From positions 47,515 to 111,514 of the forward strand of contig NZ_JABEQN010000017.1 of NCBI RefSeq assembly GCF_014174165.1: a stretch of DNA of 64,000 bases, in the 5' to 3' direction. The notes below the pieces were generated by a model that was given only the letters and a program-made list of their open reading frames with translations, made no database searches and was not told where the DNA came from. The stretch's first letter is position 1. Each line of letters opens with the position of its first letter. This DNA is from Gluconacetobacter dulcium. Its GTDB lineage: Bacteria > Pseudomonadota > Alphaproteobacteria > Acetobacterales > Acetobacteraceae. Position numbers and translations under genes: made by a program. Shown here piece by piece: positions 1 to 8,031 of this stretch.

Positions 1-831
1 ATCCTGCCCGAACGGCGCGACATGAACCCGGTCGGCGCGCGCGAAATCGCGGACCGGCTGCTGGCCTCCATGGGTTCGGTGCTGCTGTACTGGTATCATT
101 TCTCGACCAACGGCAAACGCATCGACGTCGAGACCGACGACGAGACCATCGGCGGCCATTTCCTGCACATGCTGCACGGCCACGCCCCGCCGGCCGAGTG
201 GGTCAGCGCCATGCACGCCTCGCTGATCCTGTACGCGGAGCATGAATTCAACGCCTCGACCTTCGCCTGCCGCGTGGTGGCCGGCACGGGGTCGGACATG
301 TATTCCGCCGTCACCGCCGGCATCGGCGCGCTGCGCGGCTCGCGCCACGGCGGCGCCAACGAGGTGGCGCTGGAAATCCAGCAGCGGTACCAGACGCCGG
401 ACGAAGCCCAGGCCGACATCCTGCGCCGGCTGGAAAACCGCGAGGTCGTGATCGGCTTCGGCCACCCGGTCTACACCATCGCCGATCCGCGCAACGCGGT
501 GATCAAGCAATGGGCGGAACGCCTGTCGGCCCGCAGCGGCGCGATGCGCCTCTACAACGTGGCGGAGCGGATCGAGGGCGTCATGGCCGAACGGCGGAAC
601 ATGTTCGCCAATCTCGACTGGTTCAGCGCCGTTTCCTACAACATGATGCGCATCCCCACCGCCATGTTCACGCCGATCTTCGTCATCGCGCGCCTGACCG
701 GCTGGAGCGCCCACGTCATCGAACAGCGCGAGAACGGCAAGATCATCCGCCCCTCGGCGGACTATATCGGGCCGGACAAGAGGCCCTTCACCCCCGTGCA
801 CCAGCGCGGCGGCATGGAGAAAGCAGCATGA
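1..831 (+). CDS. prpC: 2-methylcitrate synthase, C-terminal part
   Basis: The reading frame is open from base 1, so this is the 3' part of a gene that begins outside the window. The protein condenses propionyl-CoA with oxaloacetate to 2-methylcitrate, the entry step of the methylcitrate cycle in the cytosol. Visible citrate-synthase signatures are the [19 protein letters not shown] block, the [13 protein letters not shown] block with its active-site His, and VIGFGHPVY. The ending [15 protein letters not shown] is typical of PrpC rather than GltA. The stop overlaps the start of prpB in an ATGA arrangement, which implies translational coupling and joint use of propionate. No regulator is visible here. 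Identification is confident because sequence motifs and gene context agree. Confidence 0.95.
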   Translation: MLPERRDMNPVGAREIADRLLASMGSVLLYWYHFSTNGKRIDVETDDETIGGHFLHMLHGHAPPAEWVSAMHASLILYAEHEFNASTFACRVVAGTGSDMYSAVTAGIGALRGSRHGGANEVALEIQQRYQTPDEAQADILRRLENREVVIGFGHPVYTIADPRNAVIKQWAERLSARSGAMRLYNVAERIEGVMAERRNMFANLDWFSAVSYNMMRIPTAMFTPIFVIARLTGWSAHVIEQRENGKIIRPSADYIGPDKRPFTPVHQRGGMEKAA

Positions 832-1748
832 TTTACCTGACAGGCGGCGCCGCCGCCGACAAATCGGCGGGCCAACGCTTCCGCGCCCAGCTCAATGCGC
901 CCGGCATCCTGCAACTGCCCGGCGCCCATAACGGACAGGCCGCGCTACAGGCCAAGGACGCCGGCTTCGACGCGCTCTATCTCTCGGGCGCGGCCATGAC
1001 GGCCAGCATGGGCCTGCCCGACCTGGGCATCATCACCATCGACCAGGTGACGTTCTTCATCCGCCAGATCGTCAACGCCACCGGCCTGCCCCTGCTGGTC
1101 GATGGCGACACCGGCTACGGCGAGGTGCTCAACGTCATGAACATGGTCCGCACCTTCGAAGATGCGGGCGCCGGCGCCGTGCATCTGGAAGACCAGATCC
1201 TGCCCAAGAAATGCGGCCACCTGAACAACAAGAAGCTCGCCACCCCGCACGACATGGCCATGAAAGTCGGCGCCGCCCGCAAGGCCGCGCGCGATCTGGT
1301 CGTCATCGCCCGCACCGACGCGGCGGCCAGCGAGGGCATCGACGGCGCCGTCGCGCGCGCCAAACTCTATATCGAAGCCGGCGCCGACGCGATCTTCCCC
1401 GAAGCCCTGACGACGGCGGACATGTTCCGCGAATTCGCCCGCCGCATGCCCGGCGTCAAGCTGTTGGCCAACATGACCGAATTCGGCCGCACCCCCTTCT
1501 TCACCGCCAGCGAATTCGCGGACATGGGCTACAGCATGATCATCTGGCCCGTCAGTTCGCTGCGGGTCGCCAACAAGGCGCAGGAAGATTTGTACACCAC
1601 CCTGCGCCGCGACGGCAGCACCGAGGCCATGCTGCCCCACATGCAAACCCGCGAGGCCCTCTACCGAACCCTGCGCTATCACGAATACGAGGCGCTGGAT
1701 CAGTCGATCGTGGAAACGGTTCTGCCAAAGGTCGGCGAACCGGCATAA
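828..1748 (+). CDS. prpB: Methylisocitrate lyase
   Basis: This 306-residue protein splits 2-methylisocitrate into pyruvate and succinate, the last step of the methylcitrate cycle. It belongs to the isocitrate lyase/PEP mutase superfamily. The Mg-binding loop VDGDTGYG is at residues 91-98 and the catalytic KKCGH motif at 127-131. The start ATG lies inside the prpC stop (ATGA), so the two genes are co-translated; longer upstream starts in the same frame run back into prpC and are rejected. Length and motifs are normal for the family. A methylcitrate dehydratase is not in the window and would be expected elsewhere or upstream. Confidence 0.95.
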   Translation: MIYLTGGAAADKSAGQRFRAQLNAPGILQLPGAHNGQAALQAKDAGFDALYLSGAAMTASMGLPDLGIITIDQVTFFIRQIVNATGLPLLVDGDTGYGEVLNVMNMVRTFEDAGAGAVHLEDQILPKKCGHLNNKKLATPHDMAMKVGAARKAARDLVVIARTDAAASEGIDGAVARAKLYIEAGADAIFPEALTTADMFREFARRMPGVKLLANMTEFGRTPFFTASEFADMGYSMIIWPVSSLRVANKAQEDLYTTLRRDGSTEAMLPHMQTREALYRTLRYHEYEALDQSIVETVLPKVGEPA

Positions 1749-1830
1749 AAAACCCGGTCGTCAAACCCCGCGACCCGCCGGAAGGGGACACCATCCCCTT
1801 CCCCCCACCCGTTCCGCCGCGCGCGGCCCG

Positions 1831-2244
1831 TCATCGCACCGACGCATCGGCCGGCCGGCCGCGCAGGATGGTCGCGCCCGCCGCATCATGGGGCAATGCC
1901 GCGCCATATGCCTGCGCATATCGCGCGGCGAAAGCCGCCCGCTCCAGCCTTTCACAATAATCGAGATACCGGATCAACGCCCGTTCCGCGCGCGGCGTCC
2001 GTCCATGGAGCCGTCTGTAATGGCGCCAGAGAACCATCACATTCACCGACCACGCATCATAAGCGTGTTCGGCGACCCGTTGACGGATCGCGGGAGGCAG
2101 CACGTCGAACGCCTCCCAGTCATCCCCATCGTATCGCCGCCACATCTCATGCCGCACCGTCCGCTCGTTGCCCGCAACCGGCAGCGTCCCGGCCTCCGTG
2201 CCACCTGCGGACAACACGCAAACCCCAGCTCTTTCGTCCATCAC
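1831..2244 (-). CDS. Hypothetical protein, DUF6525-like
   Basis: This is a basic, Trp/Arg/Tyr-rich 137-residue protein with a central block reading LPPAIRQRVAEHAYDAWS, then RRLHGRTPRAERALIRYLDYCE. The pattern resembles small DUF6525-type proteins seen near phage genes in alphaproteobacteria; that match is from memory and is weak. There is no signal peptide or membrane segment. The gene sits convergently behind prpB and beside the Mu-like fragments on the other strand, so it may be a leftover cargo or early gene of that phage. No good ribosome-binding site is visible; two adjacent ATG codons could serve as start. Confidence 0.5.
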   Translation of the reverse strand: MMDERAGVCVLSAGGTEAGTLPVAGNERTVRHEMWRRYDGDDWEAFDVLPPAIRQRVAEHAYDAWSVNVMVLWRHYRRLHGRTPRAERALIRYLDYCERLERAAFAARYAQAYGAALPHDAAGATILRGRPADASVR

Positions 2245-2582
2245 AGCGGCCGCCCATTCCGTTCTGTTCGGCCCAGTCTATATCGTATATTATAACATAA
2301 CAATATAGCCTATCGCGGACGACTCCCCTCCTCCGCCCGCGTCGATCACGCCCCCTCCTCTTCCGCCCCCGCGCACGCCGCCTCCCGTCCGGAAAAAGAG
2401 ACAGGCCGGCGTCTGGCGCGGCGCGGTTTTCTATGGGGAAGGATGGAGGACGGAACACGCGAATAGGGCCTCCCGGAAACCCTATAATCCGCCCCTTGGG
2501 AGGTGGCTGCGCTGGGGAGAATATCGGCGCTCTCACCGCGTGTTCCGCGCCTGCACGATGACGGACGGATACGGGAAAATCA
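2245..2582. other. Gene-free stretch before the phage scraps
   Basis: No credible gene is visible. Around 2278-2308 there is a sharp AT-rich patch with a loose inverted repeat (CTATAT at one end, ATATAG at the other) that could hold divergent promoters. The remainder is GC-rich and unremarkable. Confidence 0.4.
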
Positions 2583-2797
2583 ATGGCGCAGATCAGACTG
2601 ACCGGGACGATGCGAGAGATCGCCTCGGCCCTGGATCGCATCGCCGCGATCGGGCGCTACCCGTCGCGGGTGCTGGCGGCGGTGGGCGAGGACTTGATCC
2701 AGTCCACCCAGTGGCGGTTCGAGACCCAGACGGCGTCGGACGGCACGCCCTGGACGCCGCTGAATCCGCATCACGCGGCGGACAAGGCGGCGGCCCG
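2583..2797 (+). pseudogene. Mu gpG-like virion morphogenesis protein, N-terminal scrap
   Basis: The frame starting at 2583 encodes about 70 residues that look like the beginning of a phage virion morphogenesis protein (Mu gpG family): a start MAQIRLTG, a helix with MREIASALDRI, then STQWRFETQTASDGTPWTPL. The family normally runs to about 150 residues, but after the DKAAAR stretch the homology stops and the frame reads into another gene's sequence. It is therefore a truncated remnant of a Mu-like prophage, created by a deletion that joined it to the protease fragment immediately downstream. It should have no function. Confidence 0.6.
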
Positions 2798-2800
2798 GCA

Positions 2801-3100
2801 CCGGCCGTTGGCTGGATCGTCGCGATGCAGGCCCGCCAGGACGGCATCTGGGGGCGTGTCGAATGGACGCCCGACGGACGCGCCCTCGTGGAAGGGCGCG
2901 CCTATCGCGGGATTTCGCCCGCGTTCATGGCCCCGAACGGCCGGGTGACGCAGGTCGCCCGCGCATCCCTCACCAATCTGCCCAACCTGCAACTCGCCTC
3001 TCTGCACAACCAGGGGAACCGAACGGACCTCGCTGACATCCGGCGGAGGCTCGGCCTCCCCGAAACCGCGACCGATGCCGACGTGGCCGCCGCGCTGGCT
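2801..3100 (+). pseudogene. Mu gpI-like phage protease/scaffold fragment
   Basis: In a different frame from the preceding scrap, about 100 residues read like the middle of a Mu-like I protein (prohead protease and scaffold): GWIVAMQARQDGIWGRVEW, then GRAYRGISPAF, then RASLTNLPNLQLASLHNQG. The first part of the protease and its C-terminal scaffold are missing. In intact Mu-like phages gpI lies beside gpG, so a deletion at about 2800 fused them. At about 3095 the sequence switches again into an unrelated monooxygenase tail. There is no plausible start of its own, so this is debris. Confidence 0.65.
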
Positions 3101-3212
3101 GGTGCGCCCCGATGGCTACGTCGCCGCGACATCCCGCGCGGGAAAATGGTCACCCATCGAAGCGGCCCTGTCGAAGATCGTGGTCCCAACTGCCCACGAC
3201 CCGAAAACGTAA
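3093..3212 (+). pseudogene. FAD-dependent monooxygenase, extreme C-terminal scrap
   Basis: The frame ending with TAA at 3210-3212 reads RWLVRPDGYVAATSR and about 25 more residues. The LVRPDGYVA signature is characteristic of the C-terminal tail of aromatic-ring FAD monooxygenases (PheA/MhpA-like, thioredoxin-fold end). Everything before it is lost and replaced by phage protease sequence. This suggests that the Mu-like element once sat in or next to a monooxygenase gene and that both were later deleted. The call rests on a short motif only. Confidence 0.4.
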
Positions 3213-3277
3213 GATCCTGTCGAAGAATCCACACCAGCGACAATCCGCCATCCCATGCGAACGGGCTCCGCTCCGGA

Positions 3278-4582
3278 TCAGGTCCGCCCCCGGCGCGGCG
3301 GCTCCTCACCGGTCACACGCTGCCAATATTCATCGGCCCGCTTCTCGAACGTCGCCGCATCGCGGGCATCGCTCTGATACAGCGTCCCCTTCGCGATCGG
3401 CGCATAAACCTGCTCCACCCAACCGCGCGGGTCGTCATGGGGAAAGCGATATCCGACATGGCCGAGCGACGCCGCCCCCTTGTAATGGGTATCGCGCAGA
3501 TGCAGCGGCACCGCGGCAGGCGGATTGCTCGTCACATACTGCATGGCGGTAGAAATCCCCCGGCACGCCGAGCCCGATTTGGGCGCCCGCGCCACATGCA
3601 GCGCCGCATGCGCCAGCACGATCTGCGCCTCGGGATACCCGATCTTCTCCACGGCCTGCATCGCCGCCACGGCGGTCTGGAGCGCGGTATTGTCGGCCAG
3701 CCCCACATCCTCCGACGCATGGATCATGATCCGCCGCGCGATATAGCGCGGGTCTTCACCGCCATGGATCAGGCGCGCCAGCCAGTACAGCGTGGCATCC
3801 GGGTCCGACCCGCGCATCGATTTCACGAAGGCCGATACGACATCATAATGCGCATCGCCCGACCGGTCGTGATTGACGGGCGCCGCCGCATAAGCCTCAT
3901 CCAGCATCGCGTCGCTGACCGTGACCGCCCGCGCTTCATGCCCCACCGCCAGGCTTTCCAGCGTCGTCAGCGCCCGGCGCGCGTCGCCCCCCGAACGGCC
4001 CGCGATCCGGCGAACCTGCTCCCCCGTCAGCCCGATCTCCACGCCCTCGGCGCGCAGATGGCCGATGCCACGCCGCACCACCTGCTCCATCTCGTCGAGA
4101 CTCAGCGGCTCCAGCTTCAGGATCGTCGAGCGCGACACCAGCGCCGGGGTCAGCACATGATACGGGTTGCCGGTGGTGGCCCCGATGAAATCGGCCGTGC
4201 CTTCCTCGCAGATCGCCAGCAGGTCATCGGTCTGGGTCGCCGTGAAACGCTGCACTTCATCGACGAAGATCAGCAGCGGCACCATCCGCGCCTCGTCCGC
4301 CAGCTTGCGGATGTCCGAAACACCGCTGCGCGTCGCATGCAGCGGGCGGAACCGCTTGCCGAGCATGTTCCCCACGGCCCGCGCGATCGAGGTCTTGCCC
4401 ACGCCGGGCGGTCCGTAAAGGATGACGCTGCCCAGCGCCCCGCCGGCAATCCGCCGGCGCAGGATAGACCCCGGCGCGATCGCCGCCGACTGCCCGATCA
4501 CGTCATCCAGCGTCGCCGGGCGCAACTGGGCGGCCAGCGGCACCCGCCCCAGCGGCGCCCCGCTGTCGAAAAGATCGCTCAT
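3278..4582 (-). CDS. rarA: Replication-associated recombination protein A (AAA ATPase)
   Basis: This 434-residue cytosolic protein belongs to the RarA/MgsA/WRNIP1 family, which acts at stalled forks and resembles clamp-loader subunits. The Walker A motif GPPGVGKT is at residues 57-64 and a Walker B-like LIFVDEVQRF near 104-113. The start region carries the LRPATLDDVIGQ block typical of the family. The C-terminal half has the RarA tetramerisation features, including YPEAQIVLAHAALHVA and a late LGHVGYRFPHDDPRGWVEQ block. Length is normal and the frame intact. It is followed on the same strand by nothing functional (the phage scraps are opposite), and arfB lies just upstream on the same strand, so the two may be co-transcribed. 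Confidence 0.95.
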   Translation of the reverse strand: MSDLFDSGAPLGRVPLAAQLRPATLDDVIGQSAAIAPGSILRRRIAGGALGSVILYGPPGVGKTSIARAVGNMLGKRFRPLHATRSGVSDIRKLADEARMVPLLIFVDEVQRFTATQTDDLLAICEEGTADFIGATTGNPYHVLTPALVSRSTILKLEPLSLDEMEQVVRRGIGHLRAEGVEIGLTGEQVRRIAGRSGGDARRALTTLESLAVGHEARAVTVSDAMLDEAYAAAPVNHDRSGDAHYDVVSAFVKSMRGSDPDATLYWLARLIHGGEDPRYIARRIMIHASEDVGLADNTALQTAVAAMQAVEKIGYPEAQIVLAHAALHVARAPKSGSACRGISTAMQYVTSNPPAAVPLHLRDTHYKGAASLGHVGYRFPHDDPRGWVEQVYAPIAKGTLYQSDARDAATFEKRADEYWQRVTGEEPPRRGRT

Positions 4583-4630
4583 CGCTCACCCCGGGACCGA
4601 ATTGCCCGGACCAACGTGGGCGCGCCCCGC

Positions 4631-5065
4631 CTAATCATCCAACCGCACCGAACGCCCCCGCTTGATACCCGCCCGATGGGCCTTGCCATCCAGCCGGCGC
4701 TGGCGCGCGGCCCGACCAGGCCGCGTGGCCACACGAAAGGCGGGGCGATGCGCCGCCTCGCGGATCAATTCGGCCAGCCGCTCGATGGCATCCTCGCGGT
4801 TGCGCAGCTGCGTGCGAAACCGCCGCGCCGTGATCACGATCACCCCATCCCGCGTGGCACGGCTACCCGCGACTTCCAGCAGCCTCACCCGCACCCGTTC
4901 GGGCAGCGAAGGCGAGCGCGCGGCGTCAAACCGCAACTGCGCCGCCGTGGCCACCTTGTTGACGTTCTGCCCGCCAGGGCCGGATGCAAGGATGTAGCTG
5001 ACCTCCAGCTCGGTCTCGGCCAGCGACAGTCCGGGAAGGATCGGGATTGCCATGGCGCGCGACAT
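4631..5065 (-). CDS. arfB: Alternative ribosome-rescue peptidyl-tRNA hydrolase
   Basis: This small basic protein of the class I release-factor-like ArfB/YaeJ family frees peptides from stalled ribosomes without needing a stop codon. The GGQ catalytic motif is at residues 31-33 within GPGGQNVNKVATAAQL, and the long Arg/Lys-rich C-terminal tail that enters the empty mRNA channel is present (HRPAFRVATRPGRAARQ and on). Two in-frame ATG codons four codons apart (5065 and 5053) are possible starts; neither has a strong ribosome-binding site. The ORF stays open farther upstream, but those residues show no family similarity. The gene lies upstream of rarA with a 48-base gap. Confidence 0.92.
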   Translation of the reverse strand: MSRAMAIPILPGLSLAETELEVSYILASGPGGQNVNKVATAAQLRFDAARSPSLPERVRVRLLEVAGSRATRDGVIVITARRFRTQLRNREDAIERLAELIREAAHRPAFRVATRPGRAARQRRLDGKAHRAGIKRGRSVRLDD

Positions 5066-5117
5066 ACCATGTTTCGCGCCGCCACGCGCTATTCCTCCGT
5101 GATCGCAGATCTGCCGT

Positions 5118-5393
5118 CTATCCGCTTGTGGGCAGTTCGAACATATCAATGGTTTCAGGTTCATCCTGTCCAGAGGCAAACCACGCCTGCGCCAGCGGGT
5201 GAGAGAGCATCCGCTCCAGATAGCGCCCGGCACGACCTTCCAAGGAAACACCGTAAGTCTGGAAGCGGGAAGCCACCGGCGCGAACATGATATCGGCGGC
5301 CGTGAAGTATCCAAACAGCCAAGGCCCCCCAGGGGGGTTCTCCGCCGTCTCCCCTATCGCCGCCACGCGCGCGATATCGGCTTCAACTTCCAG
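5118..5393 (-). pseudogene. Glutathione S-transferase, C-terminal half only
   Basis: The last about 90 codons encode the helical C-terminal domain of a glutathione S-transferase: EADIARVAAIGETAENPPGG, then WLFGYFTAADIMFAPVASRF, then YGVSLEGRAGRYLERML. The N-terminal thioredoxin-fold domain that binds glutathione is missing. Upstream of residue LEVEAD the frame runs into the serine-recombinase remnant, whose stop (5383-5385) overlaps this fragment. A mobile element evidently inserted in or deleted through the gene. The remaining piece cannot bind glutathione and has no start of its own. Confidence 0.8.
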
Positions 5394-6133
5394 CGTCCGC
5401 TGGGGCCGCCGATTGCGCCCCCCCCGCAATACCCGATACCGACACTCCCGAAGCCCTGGCTCCGGGAGTGTTCGTGTTTTTGGCCCCCTGATCGCGTGAC
5501 GCGGCGAAGTCGAGCAGGTTTCCGAGTTCGCCATGGAGCGTGGCGTGCATCTCGCCCCGGCCTTTGCCGGGATGAAGCACGATCTTCTCGATCAGGGCGC
5601 GGATGGCCTCGGACGCTTCCTGCCGGTCCTCGGGGTGGTTCAGGGTTTCCGCCAGCCGCTCGACCTTGTGCTTGAAGATCGCCGCGACATTGGGATGGAT
5701 ACCCGCCTCGACCCGGCCCCGAAGGCCGCGATGGGTCTTCATCGCTAGGTCCTTGAGGAACAAAGCGTTCATCGTGCCTTTGAGGCCGCCGTGAAGTTCG
5801 GAGATCTCGCCCTCGGCCAGGGTGACAATGGTCACGCCGGCAAACTGGAGACGCTTGAACAGGGTAGCGACGTCGGCCTGGTCGCGGGACACGCGATCGA
5901 GGGATTCGGCCAGCACGACGTCGAACTGCCCGGCCTGAGCCGTCGCGCAGCACGGTCTGGATGCCGGGGCGCAGGATCATGCTGGCCCCGAAGATGGCCG
6001 CGTCGCGGTAATACTCCACCACCTGCCAGTCCTCGCGCGTGGCGCGTTCCTCACAGAGGCGGAACTGGTCCTCGATCGAAGCCCCCCGCTGGTTGTCCGA
6101 GGATTAGCGGGCATAGAGAGCAACGCGGGTCAT
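5383..6133 (-). pseudogene. Serine site-specific recombinase, decayed
   Basis: Read from the ATG at 6133, the protein opens MTRVALYAR and then hits a TAA at codon 10 (6104-6106), where the family has Tyr (YARYSSDNQ). After YYRDAAIFGASMILRPGIQTVLRD a one-base slip changes frame. The next frame gives LAESLDRVSRDQADVATLFKRL and MNALFLKDLAMKTHRGLRGRVEAG, both classic for large serine recombinases. It then jumps from EAG straight into the C-terminal region (NVAAIFKHKVERLAETLN), so the central recombinase/zinc-ribbon part is deleted. Nonsense, frameshift and deletion together make this certainly non-functional. It marks an old mobile element that truncated the glutathione S-transferase gene. Confidence 0.88.
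5442..5471 (+). terminator. Hairpin followed by T-rich run
   Basis: ACACTCCCG at 5442-5450 pairs with CGGGAGTGT at 5463-5471 around a 12-base loop, followed by TCGTGTTTTT. It has the shape of a rho-independent terminator for the + strand but lies inside the tail of the recombinase remnant, so it could equally be a trace of a recombination site. Confidence 0.35.
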
Positions 6134-6165
6134 GGCGAATCTCCCGATAGGTGGTTTTGTAAGGT

Positions 6166-6373
6166 TTACCTCTTGCGGTTTCTGCCGCTGGGCTGATGTG
6201 TCCGATCGGCTGGCGTCTCCGGGATGCGCCCGGTTGCCGCCGTGTAGATGTCGCTATCCTCGCGGCGTCCGACCGCGATGACGAAGATGACGATCCGCTG
6301 TTCCACGACCTGATAGACGAGGCGGTAGCCGTCCTAGAGCACGATCGTCGAACTCGATCGCGTATTCAGTCAT
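6166..6373 (-). pseudogene. RelE/ParE-family toxin, frameshifted and internally deleted
   Basis: The start ATG overlaps the antitoxin's stop, as in intact RelBE operons, and the first residues MTEYAIEFDDRAL match RelE toxins. A deletion follows: the next codons in another frame give DGYRLVYQVVEQRIVIFVIAVGRREDSDIY, which is the C-terminal strand region of RelE with its conserved GYRLVYQV core. About 40 codons are missing and the reading frame is not kept. The ribosome-dependent mRNase should be inactive, leaving the antitoxin without a partner at this locus. Confidence 0.82.
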
Positions 6374-6629
6374 CCGGATGGCGGGCCTTCAAGTCCGCCA
6401 GCGTCATGCGATGACGCGGCGCGGGATCGGCGAGGCGTTCGCGGACGATCTCGATCAGCCTTGCATCCTCGTCGGTCACAAGGCGGCGCTTGACCGGCGG
6501 CTGGCCGGTCTCGGCGATATAGGCCAGGGTATCGCGCAGCACGTCGGACAGGGACATGCCTTGCGCCGACAGCTTCGCGACAGCGGCGGCCTTGAGGGTG
6601 TCATCGACACGGAACGTCACGGCGGACAT
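6366..6629 (-). CDS. RelB/DinJ-family antitoxin
   Basis: This 87-residue protein has a ribbon-helix-helix N-terminus (MSAVTFRVDDTLKAAAVAKL, then QGMSLSDVLRDTLAYI) for DNA binding and a charged C-terminal toxin-binding tail. The start was chosen because family members begin just before the TFRVDD strand and GGAGGA lies about 5 bases upstream. The stop overlaps the toxin start by eight bases. The frame is intact although the toxin is broken, so it may persist as an autorepressor or as an antidote to a related toxin elsewhere; that is inference. Confidence 0.85.
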   Translation of the reverse strand: MSAVTFRVDDTLKAAAVAKLSAQGMSLSDVLRDTLAYIAETGQPPVKRRLVTDEDARLIEIVRERLADPAPRHRMTLADLKARHPDD

Positions 6630-6736
6630 GGCTTCCTCCTGATTGCAGGACAAATGTAATACATTTGTACGAATAAAGGAAGCGCAAAACAGGTGATCCC
6701 GGCCTGCCTGAAATGGTGCCCTGGATGGGACAGGCG

Positions 6737-6985
6737 TCATTCATCTGGTTCCTCTCGACTTGCTGTCCTTCGGTCTGACGGATCGTTGTCGTTGGCTGTG
6801 TCAATCTGACCCAGCCGCCGTTGGAATTCCTCGCGGGCGATCTGGCGTCCAAGCATCCTGGCGAGGATGAACACCAGTTCGTCCATCCGCGCTTTCATCG
6901 CCGGATCGGATGCGGTTCCCGACGGGTTATTATCATTGGCCGGCGCGATCGGCCCAGTCTTCGCCCTGCGGTCCTTGCCCGTCAT
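6737..6985 (-). CDS. Small hypothetical protein with ANDN motifs
   Basis: About 82 residues. The centre forms a predicted helix (MKARMDELVFILARMLGRQIAREEFQRRL) flanked by two low-complexity ANDN-P segments. Such tails are common in small proteins on alphaproteobacterial plasmids and integrative elements, often next to recombinases. The ATG at 6985 is preferred because AGGA lies just upstream; an ATG at 7021 in frame has no such site. There are no membrane segments or known catalytic residues. It lies upstream of the RelB antitoxin on the same strand and is probably cargo of the same lost element. Function unknown. Confidence 0.55.
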   Translation of the reverse strand: MTGKDRRAKTGPIAPANDNNPSGTASDPAMKARMDELVFILARMLGRQIAREEFQRRLGQIDTANDNDPSDRRTASREEPDE

Positions 6986-7366
6986 CGTCCTGCCCTTCCC
7001 GTCTGGAGAGAACCGGATCATGGGGCATGAAAAACGAATACCTCAAGGCAAGGGCGTTGTACTTTGGAAGCGAGGACATGGTACTCGTGTCGGAAATTGT
7101 AGGCGTGTGCGTACTCTGGCGTATCCGGGCGTAATCCGGCGGACGACAAAAGGAGAACGTTCGGTGATATGATGAATAACTATTAATTATTCTGATGGTT
7201 TTGTGAATAAGGCGGGGCGTCAGAAGCACAGAATCTTCAGTTGAAGCGCCGCATAATTCACGGCGTTGCTACACCTGCTTTTGCCATAGCGCCGGATCGT
7301 GATGGGGCAGGCAATGAAGACGCGATAGAGGGCGCCCAAACCTGCCTTTCTGCATTTTTGATGCCT

Positions 7367-7394
7367 CTTGACACCATGCACGGAGTTCCCAGAT
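7367..7394 (+). promoter_or_regulatory. Sigma-32 (RpoH)-type promoter for hsp20
   Basis: CTTGACA at 7367-7373 and CCCAGAT at 7388-7394 are separated by 14 bases. This is close to the heat-shock sigma-32 pattern (CTTGAAA, 11-16 bases, CCCCAT-T). A start of transcription near 7401 would place the whole thermometer-like structure in the leader. Confidence 0.6.
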
Positions 7395-7400
7395 TGAATT

Positions 7401-7477
7401 TGCCGGCCGCCGAAGGGGTCGGCAGACAGAACTATCAGTTTTGATCTTGTGTCCATGTTGCTCAAAGGAGGATATGG
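7401..7477 (+). promoter_or_regulatory. ROSE-type RNA thermometer in the hsp20 leader
   Basis: A first hairpin forms from TGCCGGCC (7401-7408) and GGTCGGCA (7417-7424). The second, at 7453-7477, pairs CCATG with TATGG and TTGCT with AGGA, leaving the G of TTGCT bulged. That bulged U-U-G-C-U against A-G-G-A pairing over the ribosome-binding site is the hallmark of ROSE elements, which melt on heating to free the site in rhizobial small heat-shock genes. Position right before hsp20 supports it. Folding was done by eye. Confidence 0.7.
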
Positions 7478-7479
7478 CT

Positions 7480-7971
7480 ATGAGAGCCACCGTTGATTTT
7501 GCCCCCCTGTTCCGTTCGAGCGTGGGTTTTGACAGAATGCTCAATGCCCTTGATCTCGCCGGTCGGATTCCGACGGCCGATAACTGGCCGCCTTACGATA
7601 TCATCAAGACCGGTGAGGATGATTACCGGATCGACATGGCGGTTGCCGGACTTGCCGAGAACGACCTTACGATCACCCAGGAGCGCAATATTCTTGTCGT
7701 GGCAGGACGAAAGGCGCTGGAGCCGCAAAGTGCCGGCGAATATCTCCATCGTGGTATTGCGGGCAGAGAATTCGAACGCCGCTTCGATCTGGCCGAGCAT
7801 ATGAAAGTCACCGATGCGCACTTCGAGAACGGACTTCTGTCCATTACCCTGAAACGTGAGATACCCGAAGCGATGAAGCCGCGTCGTATCGCGATTACGT
7901 CCTCTACAATACGTGCGGACCGTGCGGAAGAAGCCGTGCCCCAGATCGAGGCACGGAAAGAGGCAGCCTGA
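7480..7971 (+). CDS. Small heat-shock protein, Hsp20 family
   Basis: This 163-residue IbpA-like chaperone holds unfolding proteins in the cytosol without ATP. The opening RATVDFAPLFRSSVGFDRML is typical of alphaproteobacterial class A sHsps. The alpha-crystallin domain runs roughly from residue 35 to 135 (YDIIKTGEDDYRIDMAVAGL, then FERRFDLAEHMKV, then FENGLLSITL). An IPEAMKPRRIAI tail carries the I-x-I type anchor. The AAAGGAGG ribosome site at 7464-7471 lies eight bases from the ATG at 7480, so this is preferred over the ATG at 7474, which is only two bases away. Regulation is likely dual: a heat-shock sigma promoter and a ROSE thermometer. Confidence 0.93.
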   Translation: MRATVDFAPLFRSSVGFDRMLNALDLAGRIPTADNWPPYDIIKTGEDDYRIDMAVAGLAENDLTITQERNILVVAGRKALEPQSAGEYLHRGIAGREFERRFDLAEHMKVTDAHFENGLLSITLKREIPEAMKPRRIAITSSTIRADRAEEAVPQIEARKEAA

Positions 7972-7985
7972 TAGCGTGACGAAAC

Positions 7986-8019
7986 CTCTCCCCCGGCCAT
8001 TCATCCGGCCGGGGGAGAG
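7986..8019 (+). terminator. Strong hairpin after hsp20
   Basis: A perfect 13-base-pair stem (CTCTCCCCCGGCC with GGCCGGGGGAGAG) and an eight-base loop lie 15 bases after the hsp20 stop. There is no T-run, so it may stabilise the mRNA end or act as a weak terminator. Confidence 0.55.
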
Positions 8020-8031
8020 TCTCGAAAGGTC

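Noticed and set aside
2540..5290. A 916-codon open frame on the + strand opposite rarA and arfB
   Set aside because: It is the shadow of the real minus-strand genes in GC-rich DNA: composition is His/Arg/Pro-heavy, with no domain. Only its first about 190 codons include real phage protease sequence.
7220..7465. Minus-strand frame in the hsp20 leader resembling a transposase scrap
   Set aside because: No recognisable motif; the region is better explained by the promoter and RNA structure.
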